A stretch of 64,000 nucleotides of DNA from Microbacterium sp. Root180 (lineage in GTDB: Bacteria; Actinomycetota; Actinomycetes; Actinomycetales; Microbacteriaceae), in assembly GCF_001428485.1 (NCBI RefSeq), contig NZ_LMHS01000002.1:418094-482093 (forward strand), written 5' to 3'. Positions 1 through 8,788 of the stretch are shown here, one piece after another. How positions within the stretch are numbered: the first letter of the stretch is position 1; each line of letters starts with the position of its first letter. Made by a program: the position numbers and the translations under genes. The notes under the pieces were generated by a model. The model did no database searches. It was not told where the DNA came from and saw nothing but the letters and a program-made list of their open reading frames with translations.

Positions 1-355
1 CCAGCCACAGCGACCGGAACACGGTTTCGATCTGGTCCTGGAAGAGCAGGCCGAGCACGACGATCGGGATGCTGCCGACGATGATCAGCCAGCCCATGCG
101 AGCGTCGGGGTCGTTGCGGGGGATCTTTCCGAACAGCGACCGGAACCAGTGACCGATGATCCGCACGATGTCGCGCCAGAAGAAGAGCACGACGGCGGCC
201 TCGGTGCCGATCTGCGTGATCGCGGTGAAGGCGGCGCCGGGGTCCTGCGCGGACGGCAGGAGCTCGCCGAGGATGCGCAGGTGCGCGCTGGAGGACACCG
301 GCAGGAACTCGGTGAGTCCCTGGACGATGCCGAGGATGATCGCCTCGAGGAACAT
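1..355 (-). CDS. uppP: undecaprenyl-diphosphate phosphatase UppP/BacA, N-terminal part (runs off window start)
   Basis: UppP is a membrane enzyme that dephosphorylates undecaprenyl diphosphate, regenerating the lipid carrier for peptidoglycan synthesis and giving bacitracin tolerance. The visible 118 residues begin [19 protein letters not shown] and contain the family signature PVSSSAHL, followed by hydrophobic segments and the cytoplasmic Arg/Asp-rich stretch around residue 95. The gene reads leftward and its C-terminal half lies outside the window. A purine-rich GAAAGG lies about 8 nt before the ATG. It is 46 nt downstream of an M20 peptidase gene on the same strand, so the two may be co-transcribed. 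Confidence 0.93.
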   Translation of the reverse strand, partial: MFLEAIILGIVQGLTEFLPVSSSAHLRILGELLPSAQDPGAAFTAITQIGTEAAVVLFFWRDIVRIIGHWFRSLFGKIPRNDPDARMGWLIIVGSIPIVVLGLLFQDQIETVFRSLWL

Positions 356-401
356 GGGCGCCTTTCGCTGCGGGATGCCCGGGGTGCGTCCCGCGGTTCG
401 T

Positions 402-1703
402 TCAGTAGGTGCGGAGGAGGTCGGCGAGCACGCGCTGGCCGAAGACGAGGGAATCGATGGGCACGCGCTCGTCGACGCCGTGGAACATCCCCGTGAAGTC
501 GAGGTCGGCGGGCAGGCGCAGCGGGGCGAATCCATAGCCGGCGATACCGAGCGCGGCGAGAGCCTTGTTGTCGGTTCCGCCGCCCATGAGGTACGGGATG
601 ACGGGGATGCCGGGATCGTGACGATCGAGGGCCGACACCATCGCATCCACGAGGTCTCCGGAGAACGGCACCTCGAGACCGATGTCCTGGTGGACGATCT
701 CGACCTCGACGGCGTCTCCGACGATGCGCCGGATGTCGGCGAGGGCCGCCTCCTCGGTGCCGGGGAGGACCCGCACGTCGATGAGCGCCTCGGCACGGTC
801 GGGGATCACGTTGTGCTTGTAGCCGGCGGTGAGTCCGGTGGGATTGGTCGTCGTGCGCAGCGTCGAGCGGAGGAATCCGGATGCCGCGCCCGTCGCGGCC
901 GCCACCGCGTCGGGATCGTCGGAGCCCACGCCGGTGAGCTCGCCGAGCCGGACCGCCATCTCCCGCGTCGTCTCGGTGAGCGTGACGGGCCACTCGGCGC
1001 GCCCGAGCGCCGCGACGGCGGTCGCGAGGGTCGTCACGGCGTTGTCGCCGTGGAAGCTCGATCCATGGGCGGCGCGGCCGCGCGCGACGAGACGGATCCA
1101 CACCAGGGCCTTCTCGCCGACCTGGAGCAGGTAGGCGCGGCGGTCGCCGACGGAGATCGAGTAGCCGCCGACCTCGCTGATCGCCTCGGTGGCACCGTCG
1201 AACCACTCCGGCCGATCCTGGACGACGAGCGCCGATCCCTCGACGCCGCCGTTCTCCTCGTCGGCGAAGAAGGCGAGCACGAGGTCGCGCTCGGGCTGCT
1301 CACCCGCACGGAGGATGTCCGCCACCGCCGTGAGGATCATGGCGTCCATGTCCTTCATGTCGACGGCGCCGCGGCCCCACAGCATCCCGTCGCGCACGAT
1401 CCCCTCGAACGGGTCGACGCTCCAATCGGAGGCGATCGCCGGCACGACGTCGAGGTGCCCGTGGAGCACGAGCGCGGGCTTGTCGCGATTGCGGCCGGGA
1501 ACGCGAGCCATGACGTTGGTGCGACGCGGGATCGGCTCGTAGAACTCGGGAACGAGCCCCAGCCGGGACAGATACCCGCCGACGTACTCGGCCGCCTCCC
1601 GTTCCCCGACCGCTCGCCCGCCCCCGTGATTGGTGGTGTCGATGCGGATCAGATCCCGTGCGACGGCGGCGACCTCTGGCAGGTCGAGCGGGGACGAAGG
1701 CAT
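402..1703 (-). CDS. M20/M25/M40 family metallopeptidase (dipeptidase/deacylase type)
   Basis: A 433-residue zinc-dependent amidohydrolase of the M20 superfamily. Visible signatures are HGHLDVVP (first metal ligand), [10 protein letters not shown] (bridging Asp), ADEENGG (catalytic Glu pair) and the dimerisation-domain stretch with [12 protein letters not shown]. Length fits carboxypeptidase/ArgE/DapE-like enzymes. The exact substrate cannot be read from sequence; Microbacteriaceae relatives are usually annotated simply as M20 peptidases. The ATG at 1703 is chosen because TAGGTT lies 7 nt upstream, the pattern of a leaderless -10. Longer readings would run into the upstream tRNA terminator. 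No signal peptide is evident, so the enzyme is probably cytoplasmic. Confidence 0.9.
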   Translation of the reverse strand: MPSSPLDLPEVAAVARDLIRIDTTNHGGGRAVGEREAAEYVGGYLSRLGLVPEFYEPIPRRTNVMARVPGRNRDKPALVLHGHLDVVPAIASDWSVDPFEGIVRDGMLWGRGAVDMKDMDAMILTAVADILRAGEQPERDLVLAFFADEENGGVEGSALVVQDRPEWFDGATEAISEVGGYSISVGDRRAYLLQVGEKALVWIRLVARGRAAHGSSFHGDNAVTTLATAVAALGRAEWPVTLTETTREMAVRLGELTGVGSDDPDAVAAATGAASGFLRSTLRTTTNPTGLTAGYKHNVIPDRAEALIDVRVLPGTEEAALADIRRIVGDAVEVEIVHQDIGLEVPFSGDLVDAMVSALDRHDPGIPVIPYLMGGGTDNKALAALGIAGYGFAPLRLPADLDFTGMFHGVDERVPIDSLVFGQRVLADLLRTY

Positions 1704-1710
1704 GCCGACC

Positions 1711-1716
1711 AACCTA
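1711..1716 (-). promoter_or_regulatory. candidate leaderless -10 (TAGGTT) for the M20 peptidase
   Basis: TAGGTT on the minus strand ends 7 nt before the ATG at 1703, so transcription would begin at or next to the start codon. This is pattern-based only. Confidence 0.45.
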
Positions 1717-1730
1717 TCGTCTCGACGAAG

Positions 1731-1752
1731 AAGGCCCCCTTTCGGGGGCCTT
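1731..1752 (-). terminator. hairpin terminator downstream of tRNA-Leu
   Basis: A perfect 9-bp stem (AAGGCCCCC / GGGGGCCTT) with a 4-nt loop lies 11 nt beyond the 3' end of the tRNA gene on the minus strand. There is no long T-run, as is common in high-GC actinobacteria. It separates the tRNA from the M20 peptidase gene. Confidence 0.75.
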
Positions 1753-1762
1753 GTTCGTACTG

Positions 1763-1848
1763 TGCGCGAGGGGGGACTTGAACCCCCACGCCCGTTAAAG
1801 GGCACTAGCACCTCAAGCTAGCGCGTCTACCTATTCCGCCACCCGCGC
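1763..1848 (-). tRNA. tRNA-Leu (anticodon GAG)
   Basis: On the minus strand an 86-nt cloverleaf can be folded. It has a 7-bp acceptor stem (GCGCGGG with CTCGCGC, one G-U), a D-arm, and an anticodon stem CTAGC/GCTAG around loop TTGAGGT, giving anticodon GAG at 1812-1814. A long variable arm typical of class II leucine tRNAs is followed by a T-arm with GGTTCAAGTCC. The discriminator base is A at 1763 and the CCA end is not encoded. It reads CUC and CUU codons. Confidence 0.96.
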
Positions 1849-1929
1849 AAGGTGGTTTCGGTTTCGCAACCGAGGACCGACATTACCACGTCACCAGACG
1901 TTCAACGAATCGGTGCGACCCCGCGCGCG

Positions 1930-3018
1930 TCATCCCACGGACACCCCGAACAGCAGTCCGAGGGCGTAGGTGACGGCGGCAGCGCCGTAGCCGATCCCGA
2001 GCTGGCGCAGCGCCCGACGCAGCGGCGGCGCGCCCGAGAGGAGGCCCACCGCGGCCCCGGTGCACAGCAGCGCGATCCCGACGAGGACGAGGGCGACCAC
2101 GACTGCCGCGGCACCCGACAGCCCGAAGATCCACGGCAGGACGGGGATGATCGCGCCGGAGGCGAAGAACAGGAAGCTCGACAGCGCCGCGCCCCAGTCG
2201 CTGCCGATCACCTCGCTGTGGTCGACGATGTCCAGGGGCGACGTGTGCGTGCGTCCCTCGCCGAGCGCGCGCGCCGACTCGACGGCGCGCCGGGCACGGG
2301 TCGTTGCCTCGTCCTCGGGCATCCCGCGGGTGCGGTAGACCAGCGCCAGCTCGTTCGCGTCGATGTCGAGGTGCGGGATCGCGCCGTCGGCGAAGTCGCT
2401 GGGTTCGGTGGCGGCCAGCAGCTCCCGCTGCGAGCGGACCGAGACGAACTCCCCCGCGCCCATCGAGAGCGCGCCGGCGAGGAGTCCCGCGATGCCGCTG
2501 AAGAGGACGAACTGGGGTGCCACGCCGGTGGCGCCGATGCCCATCACGAGGGCGAGGTTCGAGACCAGTCCGTCGTTCGCGCCGAACACCGCGGCGCGGA
2601 ACGTGCCGGAGAGGCGCCGGCGTCCGCGGGCCGCCAGACCACGGACGACTTCGTGGTGGATCTTCTCGTCGGCGGCCATCGCGGGAGCGGCGAACGGCTC
2701 GTCGTCATAGGGCGAGCGGGCTTCGGCGTTCTGCGCGAGAGCGAGCACGAAGATCGAGCCGAAGCGCTTGGCCATCGAGCCCAGCAGCACCGTCCGCGCG
2801 TCCGGGCGCGGCAGCCGAGCCGGCTCACCGCCCAGCAGCGCGAGCCAGTGCGCCTCATGCCGGCCTTCGGCCTCGGCCAGTGCCAGCAGGATGTCGCGCT
2901 CCTCCCCCTCGCGGCGGCTCGCGAGCTCGCGGTACACGCGGGCCTCCGCACGCTCGTTGACGAGGTAGCGGGCCCAGCGACGTCGGTCGCGGGCGTTCGG
3001 GGCGGCGGGCGCGCTCAT
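1930..3018 (-). CDS. VIT1/CCC1 family metal transporter with N-terminal ferritin-like domain
   Basis: A 362-residue two-domain protein. Residues about 15-150 look like a rubrerythrin/ferritin-like helical bundle, with Glu and His in ERAEARVY, EAEGRHEAHW and ADEKIHHEVV, spaced as for a di-iron site. From about residue 155 the VIT1 membrane domain follows, beginning GTFRAAVFGANDGLVSN and including GAGEFVSVRSQ and several hydrophobic segments. VIT1-family proteins export Fe2+/Mn2+ from the cytoplasm (or into vacuoles in plants), and fused ferritin-like domains are known in bacterial MbfA-type exporters. The inferred role is iron or manganese detoxification. CTGGAGG sits 5 nt before the ATG. A TAGCGT element lies further upstream. 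Confidence 0.9.
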   Translation of the reverse strand: MSAPAAPNARDRRRWARYLVNERAEARVYRELASRREGEERDILLALAEAEGRHEAHWLALLGGEPARLPRPDARTVLLGSMAKRFGSIFVLALAQNAEARSPYDDEPFAAPAMAADEKIHHEVVRGLAARGRRRLSGTFRAAVFGANDGLVSNLALVMGIGATGVAPQFVLFSGIAGLLAGALSMGAGEFVSVRSQRELLAATEPSDFADGAIPHLDIDANELALVYRTRGMPEDEATTRARRAVESARALGEGRTHTSPLDIVDHSEVIGSDWGAALSSFLFFASGAIIPVLPWIFGLSGAAAVVVALVLVGIALLCTGAAVGLLSGAPPLRRALRQLGIGYGAAAVTYALGLLFGVSVG

Positions 3019-3142
3019 CGGGGCCTCCAGGCCGGGTGCGTCGGGGAACCTCTCCACGCTAGTTCGCGAGCGGATGCCGCACCCCGCGCGGGCCGGGATT
3101 GCCAGCATTTCGGGGATCCGAACCGCGTGCGGGCGACCTCGA

Positions 3143-5044
3143 TCAGGCGCGCACCCGCTTGCGGAGCACGTCGATGCGCGCCTGGAGCTGCGCGACCGTC
3201 GCGTGCGACACCGCCGGCCCGCCGCAGACGCGGCGCAGTTCGGCGTGCACGAGGCCGTGCGCCTCTCCGGACTGGCGGGCGTAGAGCCCGACGAGACTGT
3301 TGAGCAGCTGCCGCTGCTCCTTGAGCGAGCGGTGGAGGGCCTGCGGGAGTGCGGGCTCCTCGTCGGGGCTGTCCGCCTCGCGGTCCTCGCGCGCCCGGCG
3401 GTGCCGACCCTGACGCGCCTGGCGCTGCAGGAGCAGCTCGTGGACGTGCTCGGGCTCGAGCAGGCCGGGAAGGCCCAGGAACTCCTCCTCCTCGGGCGTC
3501 CCGGGCACCGCGAGCTGACCGAACTCCTTGCCGTCGAAGAGCACGCGATCGAAGTGGGCGAGGGAGCCGAGCGCCTGGTACGTGAACTCCTCGGTGAGCG
3601 CATCGGATGCCGAGTCCTCCCGCTCCGCCGCATCCATGAGGTCTTCCTCGGCGTTCCACTCGTCGCCGTCGCTCTCACGGTCCAGCGCGTGGTCGCGCTG
3701 GCGCTCGAGCTCGCCCGCGAGGGCGAGCAGCTGCGGCACGTTGGGGAGGAACACGCTCGCCGTCTCGCCACGGCGGCGCGCACGCACGAAGCGACCGATC
3801 GCCTGCGCGAAGAACAGCGGAGTCGAGGCCGACGTCGCATAGACCCCGACGGCCAGGCGCGGCACGTCCACGCCCTCCGACACCATGCGCACCGCGACCA
3901 TCCACCGACTGGTGCCGGCCGAGAACGTCTCGATGCGCGACGAGGCCTCGGCTTCATCGGAGAGCACGACGGTGGGCTCCTCGCCGGTGATGTCACGCAG
4001 GATGTCGGCGTAGGCGCGGGCGGCCGTCTGATCGGTCGCGATCACCAGGCCACCGGCATCCGGAACCTGCTCGCGCACCTCGCCGAGACGGCGGTCGGCG
4101 GAGCGGAGGACGGCCGGAATCCACTCCCCCGCAGGATCGAGCGCCGTGCGCCAGGCCTGCGACGTGATGTCCTTCGTGTTGTCCTGCCCGAGCTGGGCCT
4201 CCATCTCGTCGCCGGTCTTGGTGCGCCAGCGCATCTGCCCGGCGTAGACCATGAAGATGACGGGTCGCACGACGCCGTCCTCGAGCGCGCGCCGGTAGCC
4301 GTAGGCGTAGTCGGTGCGCGAGAGGCGGATGCCGTGCTGGTCGGGGTGGTACTCCACGAACGGGATCGGCGCGGTGTCGCTGCGGAACGGCGTGCCCGAC
4401 AGCAGCAGACGACGCGCGGCCCGCGCATACGCTTCGCGCAGCGCGTCGCCCCAGCTCAGGGCGTCGCCGCCGTGGTGCACCTCGTCGAGGATCACCAGAG
4501 TGCGGGCGTCCATCGTGAGGCGCTGGTGAACGGATGCCTTCACCGCGACCTGCGCGTAGGTCACGGCGACGCCGTGGTAGTGCCGCGCGGGGGCGCTGTG
4601 TCGATTGCTGAAGGCGGGGTCGAGGCGGATGGAGACGCGGGCCGCAGCATCCGCCCACTGCGTCTTGAGGTGCTCGGTCGGCGCGACCACCACGATGCGG
4701 TCGATGATGCGACGGCGCAGCAGCTCACTCGCGAGCCGGAGGGCGAACGTCGTCTTTCCGGCGCCCGGGGTCGCGGCGGCCAGGAAGTCGCGCGGACCGC
4801 CGCCGACGCCGTCGGGACCGTCCATGCCGAAGTACAGGTCGAGCGCCTCGGCCTGCCAGGCGCGCAGCCGCTGGGCCGTACCCCACGGGGCCCGCTGCGG
4901 GAAGGACGGGGAGAGATGCTCGGCGCGGAAGCTGCCGATGTGCGGGTCGTCCGGCGGCGAGCCGGGATCGTGGGCATCGTGCGGCGACGGCGGAGTCTGC
5001 TCGGGTGCGGTGTGCGGCGCTTCGAGGACCGACTCGTCGTGCAT
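3143..5044 (-). CDS. DEAD/DEAH-box (DEVH) superfamily 2 helicase
   Basis: A 633-residue SF2 ATPase. Walker A is ATPGAGKTTF at about residues 91-100, Walker B DEVH at 187-190, motif III SGTP at 216-219, and motif VI QAIGRFVRARR at 414-424. The arrangement is that of XPB/RadD-like or restriction-type translocases rather than RecQ or RecG. A Pro/Asp-rich, probably disordered N-terminus (about 50 residues) and an alpha-helical C-terminal third have no recognised motif. The ATG at 5044 is preceded by GGGGGAGGTGCG, a strong ribosome-binding site. It is divergent from the SGNH hydrolase gene. The natural substrate is unknown; a DNA-repair role is a guess. Confidence 0.88.
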   Translation of the reverse strand: MHDESVLEAPHTAPEQTPPSPHDAHDPGSPPDDPHIGSFRAEHLSPSFPQRAPWGTAQRLRAWQAEALDLYFGMDGPDGVGGGPRDFLAAATPGAGKTTFALRLASELLRRRIIDRIVVVAPTEHLKTQWADAAARVSIRLDPAFSNRHSAPARHYHGVAVTYAQVAVKASVHQRLTMDARTLVILDEVHHGGDALSWGDALREAYARAARRLLLSGTPFRSDTAPIPFVEYHPDQHGIRLSRTDYAYGYRRALEDGVVRPVIFMVYAGQMRWRTKTGDEMEAQLGQDNTKDITSQAWRTALDPAGEWIPAVLRSADRRLGEVREQVPDAGGLVIATDQTAARAYADILRDITGEEPTVVLSDEAEASSRIETFSAGTSRWMVAVRMVSEGVDVPRLAVGVYATSASTPLFFAQAIGRFVRARRRGETASVFLPNVPQLLALAGELERQRDHALDRESDGDEWNAEEDLMDAAEREDSASDALTEEFTYQALGSLAHFDRVLFDGKEFGQLAVPGTPEEEEFLGLPGLLEPEHVHELLLQRQARQGRHRRAREDREADSPDEEPALPQALHRSLKEQRQLLNSLVGLYARQSGEAHGLVHAELRRVCGGPAVSHATVAQLQARIDVLRKRVRA

Positions 5045-5189
5045 CGCACCTCCCCCTGCCGCGGACAACGAGTCACCACGATAGACGACCCGGACGACAC
5101 GACGGCGCCGACCCGCGCGGCGGCCGGGAGACCCTGTCGCACGCTCGGGGTAGCCTGGGCATCGGCCGCGAGCCGAGGAAGACGTGCCC

Positions 5190-6038
5190 ATGAGTGACGA
5201 TCACCGAACCCCCTACGTTCCCAATCCCCAGCCCCACCCGTGGCGGCGCTGGGTCGCCATCGGCGACTCCTTCACCGAGGGCGTTGGTGACCCCGAGCCG
5301 ACGGCGCCGAACGGCCTCCGTGGCTGGGCCGACCGCGTCGCCGAGGTGCTGTCGCAGCAGGTCGACGACTTCGCCTATGCCAATCTCGCGATCCGCGGCC
5401 GTCTGATCGGCCAGATCGTCGAGGAGCAGGTCGAGCCGGCGATCGCTCTCAAGCCCGACCTCGTGACCTTCTCGGCCGGTGGCAACGACGTGATCCGTCC
5501 GGGCGCCGATCCCGACGCCGTGGCTCAGATCTTCGAGGACGCCGTCGTGCGGCTCTCGAGCGATGGCGCCACCGTCGTGGTGTTCACGGGGATCGACACC
5601 AACTTCACGCCGGTGTTCCGCGGCATCCGTGGGCGCGTTGCGATCTACAACGAGAACATCCGGGCGATCGCCGACAAGTACGACTGCGTGGTCGCCGATC
5701 AGTGGGCGCTCAAAGAGGTGCAGGACATGCGCTTCTTCGACGACGACCGGCTGCACTACAACGCCCTCGGCCATCACGAGGTCGCCCGCATGGTGCTGCG
5801 CTCGCTGAACGTGCCGAACGACCTGCAGCCGATGCAGCCCGACCCCTTCCCGGCGCGCACCTGGCGCGAGGCACGTGCGGTCGACTTCGTCTGGGCGCGC
5901 GAGCACCTCGTTCCGTGGGTGCTGCGACGCGTGCGTCACCAGTCCTCCGGCGACACGGTCACGGCGAAGCGGCCGGACGCGCTTCCGGTCACCACGCTGA
6001 CTCCCGCACCCGGCTTCGAGCGCGACGAGAAGGCCTGA
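5190..6038 (+). CDS. SGNH/GDSL-family hydrolase (esterase/lipase type)
   Basis: A 282-residue cytosolic SGNH hydrolase. Block I is GDSFTEGVGD (nucleophile Ser), block III GGNDVIRP, and block V DDRLHYNALGHHEVAR supplies the Asp-His pair. The oxyanion Gly is in the NLAIRGR region. Such enzymes hydrolyse esters of lipids, sugars or acylated small molecules; the substrate is not evident. GAGGAAGA ends 7 nt before ATG 5190, so this start is preferred to the in-frame GTG two codons earlier, which lies too close to that site. There is no signal peptide. It converges with the SpoU gene, with only 5 nt between stops. Confidence 0.9.
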   Translation: MSDDHRTPYVPNPQPHPWRRWVAIGDSFTEGVGDPEPTAPNGLRGWADRVAEVLSQQVDDFAYANLAIRGRLIGQIVEEQVEPAIALKPDLVTFSAGGNDVIRPGADPDAVAQIFEDAVVRLSSDGATVVVFTGIDTNFTPVFRGIRGRVAIYNENIRAIADKYDCVVADQWALKEVQDMRFFDDDRLHYNALGHHEVARMVLRSLNVPNDLQPMQPDPFPARTWREARAVDFVWAREHLVPWVLRRVRHQSSGDTVTAKRPDALPVTTLTPAPGFERDEKA

Positions 6039-6043
6039 CCTCG

Positions 6044-6847
6044 TCAGCTCCCCCGCAGCTCCCACAGCGCCACGGCGCTCGCGGCTGCGACATTGAGCGA
6101 GTCGACGCCGCCCGCCATGGGGATCGTCACGACGCTGTCCGCGGCCGCCAGGGCGGCCCGGCTCAGGCCGTCGCCCTCGGCCCCGAGCATCAGGGCGACG
6201 CGCTCGTGTCCGGCCGCGCGGAAGGCATCCAGCGGCACGGCCTCATCCGACAGGGCGAGGGCTGCGAGATGGAACCCCTCGCGATGGAGAATGCTGCGCG
6301 CCTCGCCCCACGCCGGGAGGCGCGTCCACGGGACCTGGAAGACCGTGCCCATGCTCACCCGCACGCTGCGCCGGTAGAGCGGGTCTGCGCAGCGTGCGCT
6401 CACGAGGACGGCGTCGGCGCCGAGGCCTGCGGCGGCACGGAAGATCGCCCCGACATTGGTGTGGTCGATGATGTCCTCCAGCACGACGACCAGTCGCGCA
6501 TCCTCGAGGACCTCCGCCACGGACGGCAGCTCCGGCCGGTGCATCGCCGCCAGGGCGCCGCGGTGCACCGCGTAGCCGGTGAGCTGCTCGGTGACATCGG
6601 CGGCGACCACGTACACGGGTGTGTCCGGAGCGAGCGCGAGTGCCGCGACATCCGGCAGCCACTTCTCCTGCACGAGCACGGAGCGCGGGCGGTGTCCGGC
6701 TGCCACGGCGCGGGCGATCACCTTCGCCGACTCGGCGATGTAGAGCCCGCCGGCGGGTTCGAGGACGCGGCGGAGCGCGACATCCGTGAGATCCCGGTAA
6801 TCGGCCAGGCGAGCGTCGTCCGCCGTCTCGATCCGCTCGATGCCCAC
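6044..6847 (-). CDS. TrmH/SpoU-family RNA 2'-O-methyltransferase
   Basis: A 267-residue SPOUT methyltransferase that would use S-adenosylmethionine to 2'-O-methylate rRNA or tRNA. An N-terminal substrate-binding (L30e-like) half is followed by the trefoil-knot catalytic domain. Motif 1 is DHTNVGAIFRAAAGLGA with the conserved N and R, motif 2 ALMLGAEGDGLS, and motif 3 IPMAGGVDSLNVAAASAVAL. The start is taken as GTG 6847; no ATG exists near the conserved N-terminus and the Shine-Dalgarno is weak. The sequence GAGAGT lies 6 nt upstream, a partial match to the leaderless pattern. The exact target nucleotide cannot be inferred. Confidence 0.92.
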   Translation of the reverse strand: MGIERIETADDARLADYRDLTDVALRRVLEPAGGLYIAESAKVIARAVAAGHRPRSVLVQEKWLPDVAALALAPDTPVYVVAADVTEQLTGYAVHRGALAAMHRPELPSVAEVLEDARLVVVLEDIIDHTNVGAIFRAAAGLGADAVLVSARCADPLYRRSVRVSMGTVFQVPWTRLPAWGEARSILHREGFHLAALALSDEAVPLDAFRAAGHERVALMLGAEGDGLSRAALAAADSVVTIPMAGGVDSLNVAAASAVALWELRGS

Positions 6848-6922
6848 GGCCCCACTCTCGCACGCGGCGTAACATCCCGGTAAACCGCGAGCCCTACACT
6901 CTGACCCGAAGGGGGTGATCGC

Positions 6923-7774
6923 GTGTCGATCGTGACCGAGCTCGATGCCGCAGCGGCGGGCTCGCTCTCGCGCGCGATCGACGCCCTGGCAGGCCGGCGC
7001 ATCGCGATCCTCACGGGCGCGGGCGTCTCCACGGATTCGGGCATCCCCGACTACCGCGGCCGAGGCGCCCCGGTGCGCACCCCCATGACCGCCGAGCAGT
7101 TCCTCGCGAACGAGGCCGCGCGCCGGCGGTACTGGGTCGGCAGCCACCTCGGGTGGCGCACGTTCGCGGCCGCGGAGCCCAACGACGGCCACCGTGCCAT
7201 CGCTGAACTCGAGCAGAGCGGGGTGGCCACCGGCGTCGTCACGCAGAACGTGGACGGGTTGCACGTGCGAGCGGGGAGCCGTCGCGTGGTCGAGCTGCAC
7301 GGGACAATGCGCCGCGTGTTCTGCACGCACTGCGGGCAGGTGTTCGACCGCCGCGACCTCGCCGTGCGCGTCGAGGCCGACAACCCGTGGATCACCGTTC
7401 CCGACAGTGTCGCGCTCGGCCCCGACGGCGACGTCCTTCCGGAGAGCAGCGACGGATTCGTCGTGCCCCAGTGCACGGTGTGCGGCGGGATGCTGAAGCC
7501 CGACGTCGTCTTCTTCGGGGAGTTCATCCCCGCCGAGAAGTTCCGTGAGGCGGAGCAGCTCGTCCAGGCGAGCGACGGGCTCGTGATCGCCGGCTCGTCG
7601 CTCGTGGTGAACTCCGGCATCCGCCTGCTGGAGCGCGCGCGGCGACGCCGACTGCCCGTCGTGATCGTGAACCGGGGCGTCACCCGCGCCGACGCCCGCG
7701 CGACGGTCAAAGTCGACGCGGGCACGAGCGAGGTGCTGCGCGCCCTCGCCGGCGCCCTCCCCTCAGCGCTCTGA
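6923..7774 (+). CDS. NAD-dependent protein deacylase, Sir2 family
   Basis: A 283-residue sirtuin that removes acetyl (or other acyl) groups from lysines using NAD+, yielding O-acyl-ADP-ribose and nicotinamide. Visible motifs are TGAGVSTDSGIPDYRG (NAD binding, residues 31-46), TQNVDGLH (107-114), catalytic His126 in VELHG, and the structural zinc cysteines C134, C137, C184 and C187. KPDVVFFGE and GSSLVVNSG follow. Translation starts at GTG 6923, preceded by GAAGGGGGTGATC, an unusually long match to the 16S anti-Shine-Dalgarno. A TACACT -10-like hexamer lies about 18 nt further upstream. It is divergent from the SpoU gene. Confidence 0.95.
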   Translation: MSIVTELDAAAAGSLSRAIDALAGRRIAILTGAGVSTDSGIPDYRGRGAPVRTPMTAEQFLANEAARRRYWVGSHLGWRTFAAAEPNDGHRAIAELEQSGVATGVVTQNVDGLHVRAGSRRVVELHGTMRRVFCTHCGQVFDRRDLAVRVEADNPWITVPDSVALGPDGDVLPESSDGFVVPQCTVCGGMLKPDVVFFGEFIPAEKFREAEQLVQASDGLVIAGSSLVVNSGIRLLERARRRRLPVVIVNRGVTRADARATVKVDAGTSEVLRALAGALPSAL

Positions 7775-7788
7775 CAGGCCGCGCGTCG

Positions 7789-7794
7789 TAGGCT
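7789..7794 (+). promoter_or_regulatory. candidate leaderless -10 (TAGGCT) for the histidine phosphatase
   Basis: TAGGCT ends exactly 6 nt before GTG 7801, placing the expected transcription start on the start codon. There is no Shine-Dalgarno in between. Confidence 0.5.
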
Positions 7795-7800
7795 CGTCGC

Positions 7801-8403
7801 GTGACCGCGCTGACCCTCATCCGACACGGCGAGACCGACTGGAATCGCGCCCGGCGCATCCAGGGGTCGACCGATATCCCGCTCAACGACACCGGCCGCG
7901 AGCAGGCGCGCGCCGCCGCTGCTGCGCTGCAGGCGGGTCTGGGTGAACGGCCTGTCGCGATCGTCTCGAGCGACCTCTCCCGCGCGTACGAGACGGCCGC
8001 GATCATCGGCGCCGAACTGGGTCTGCCCGGCCCTCGCGTCTACCCCGGCCTGCGTGAGCGGTCGTACGGCGAGGCCGAGGGCATCGATGCCGCGGAGTTC
8101 CAGGAGCGCTGGGGCGACTGGCACACGGCCGAGGTCCCCGGTGCCGAGCCGTCGTCCCTGCTGCGCCGCCGCGCCCTGTCGGCCCTCGCGCACGCGGTGC
8201 GGGATCACCGCCTGGCCACCGGTCCCGGTGAGGCTCGCCTGGTCGTGGTCACCCACGGTGCGCTCATCCGCGAGGTCATCCGTCATGCTTCGGGCGGCGA
8301 GCTTCCGCCCGTCGGCGAGCGGCTCGCGAACGGGTCGGCGCACGAGGTGCTGTTCGAGCGCGACCGTCTGCGCCTGCTGTCGTACGCGGGAGCGGTGGCC
8401 TAG
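7801..8403 (+). CDS. histidine phosphatase family protein (phosphoglycerate-mutase-like)
   Basis: A 200-residue branch-1 histidine phosphatase. The phospho-accepting histidine is in LIRHGETDWNRARRIQG near residue 8. A second catalytic block is SDLSRAYETA, the acid/base Glu is in RERSYGEAEG, and the late His in VTHGALIREV completes the site. The family includes cofactor-dependent PGMs, alpha-ribazole phosphatases and broad-specificity phosphatases; sequence alone does not separate them. It starts at GTG 7801 in a leaderless context, 26 nt after the sirtuin gene. The stop TAG (8401-8403) is also the first three bases of a TAGGCT hexamer ahead of the next gene. Confidence 0.9.
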   Translation: MTALTLIRHGETDWNRARRIQGSTDIPLNDTGREQARAAAAALQAGLGERPVAIVSSDLSRAYETAAIIGAELGLPGPRVYPGLRERSYGEAEGIDAAEFQERWGDWHTAEVPGAEPSSLLRRRALSALAHAVRDHRLATGPGEARLVVVTHGALIREVIRHASGGELPPVGERLANGSAHEVLFERDRLRLLSYAGAVA

Positions 8404-8406
8404 GCT
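8401..8406 (+). promoter_or_regulatory. candidate leaderless -10 (TAGGCT) overlapping the phosphatase stop codon
   Basis: The first three bases are the TAG stop of the upstream gene. The hexamer ends 7 nt before ATG 8414. Confidence 0.4.
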
Positions 8407-8413
8407 CGGCGCC

Positions 8414-8788
8414 ATGCCGAGTCCCGCTACCGTCGACGAGTACATCGCCGGGTTCGACCCCGAGATCGCCGACCGCCTGCGCCGCGTGCGCGCCGAGATC
8501 GTCGACGCCGTCACCGCGGCCTCGGGCAGGCCGCCCGAGGAGAAGATCCGCTACGGCATCGCCGCCGTCATGCTCGGCGGCCGGTACGCGCTGCATTTCG
8601 CGGGCTGGAAGAAGCACATCGGCCTCTACCCGGTGCCGGCGTTCGACGAGTCGCTGGATTCCGCCGTCGCGCCGTACCGCGCGGAGAAGGACTCGGTGGT
8701 GTTCCCCCACACGGCCGATCTGCCCTACGACCTCGTCGGCCGCATCGCCGCCGCGATCGCGGCTCAGCGCGTCGCGGCGAAGGACTGA
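8414..8788 (+). CDS. DUF1801 domain protein
   Basis: A 124-residue DUF1801/YdhG-like protein. The family core is visible as KIRYGIAAVMLGGRYALHFAGWKKHIGLYPVP, matching the usual 'W/YG-P..-KKHIGFYP' pattern. The family has an iron-chaperone-like (frataxin-like) fold, but its biochemical function is not established. No signal peptide or membrane segment is present. The ATG at 8414 has no Shine-Dalgarno and follows TAGGCT by 7 nt. Its last 25 nt overlap, tail to tail, the end of the small HhH gene on the other strand. Confidence 0.87.
   Translation: MPSPATVDEYIAGFDPEIADRLRRVRAEIVDAVTAASGRPPEEKIRYGIAAVMLGGRYALHFAGWKKHIGLYPVPAFDESLDSAVAPYRAEKDSVVFPHTADLPYDLVGRIAAAIAAQRVAAKD

Noticed and set aside
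156..1781. Long open frame (541 codons) on the plus strand opposite the M20 peptidase
   Set aside because: Arg/Gly/Asp/Val-rich composition without motifs; it mirrors the peptidase frame. High GC makes such antisense frames routine across the window (also 3074-5197, 11375-13588, 13261-15123, 25329-28235, 43247-44455, 51811-54129 and 56369-58216).
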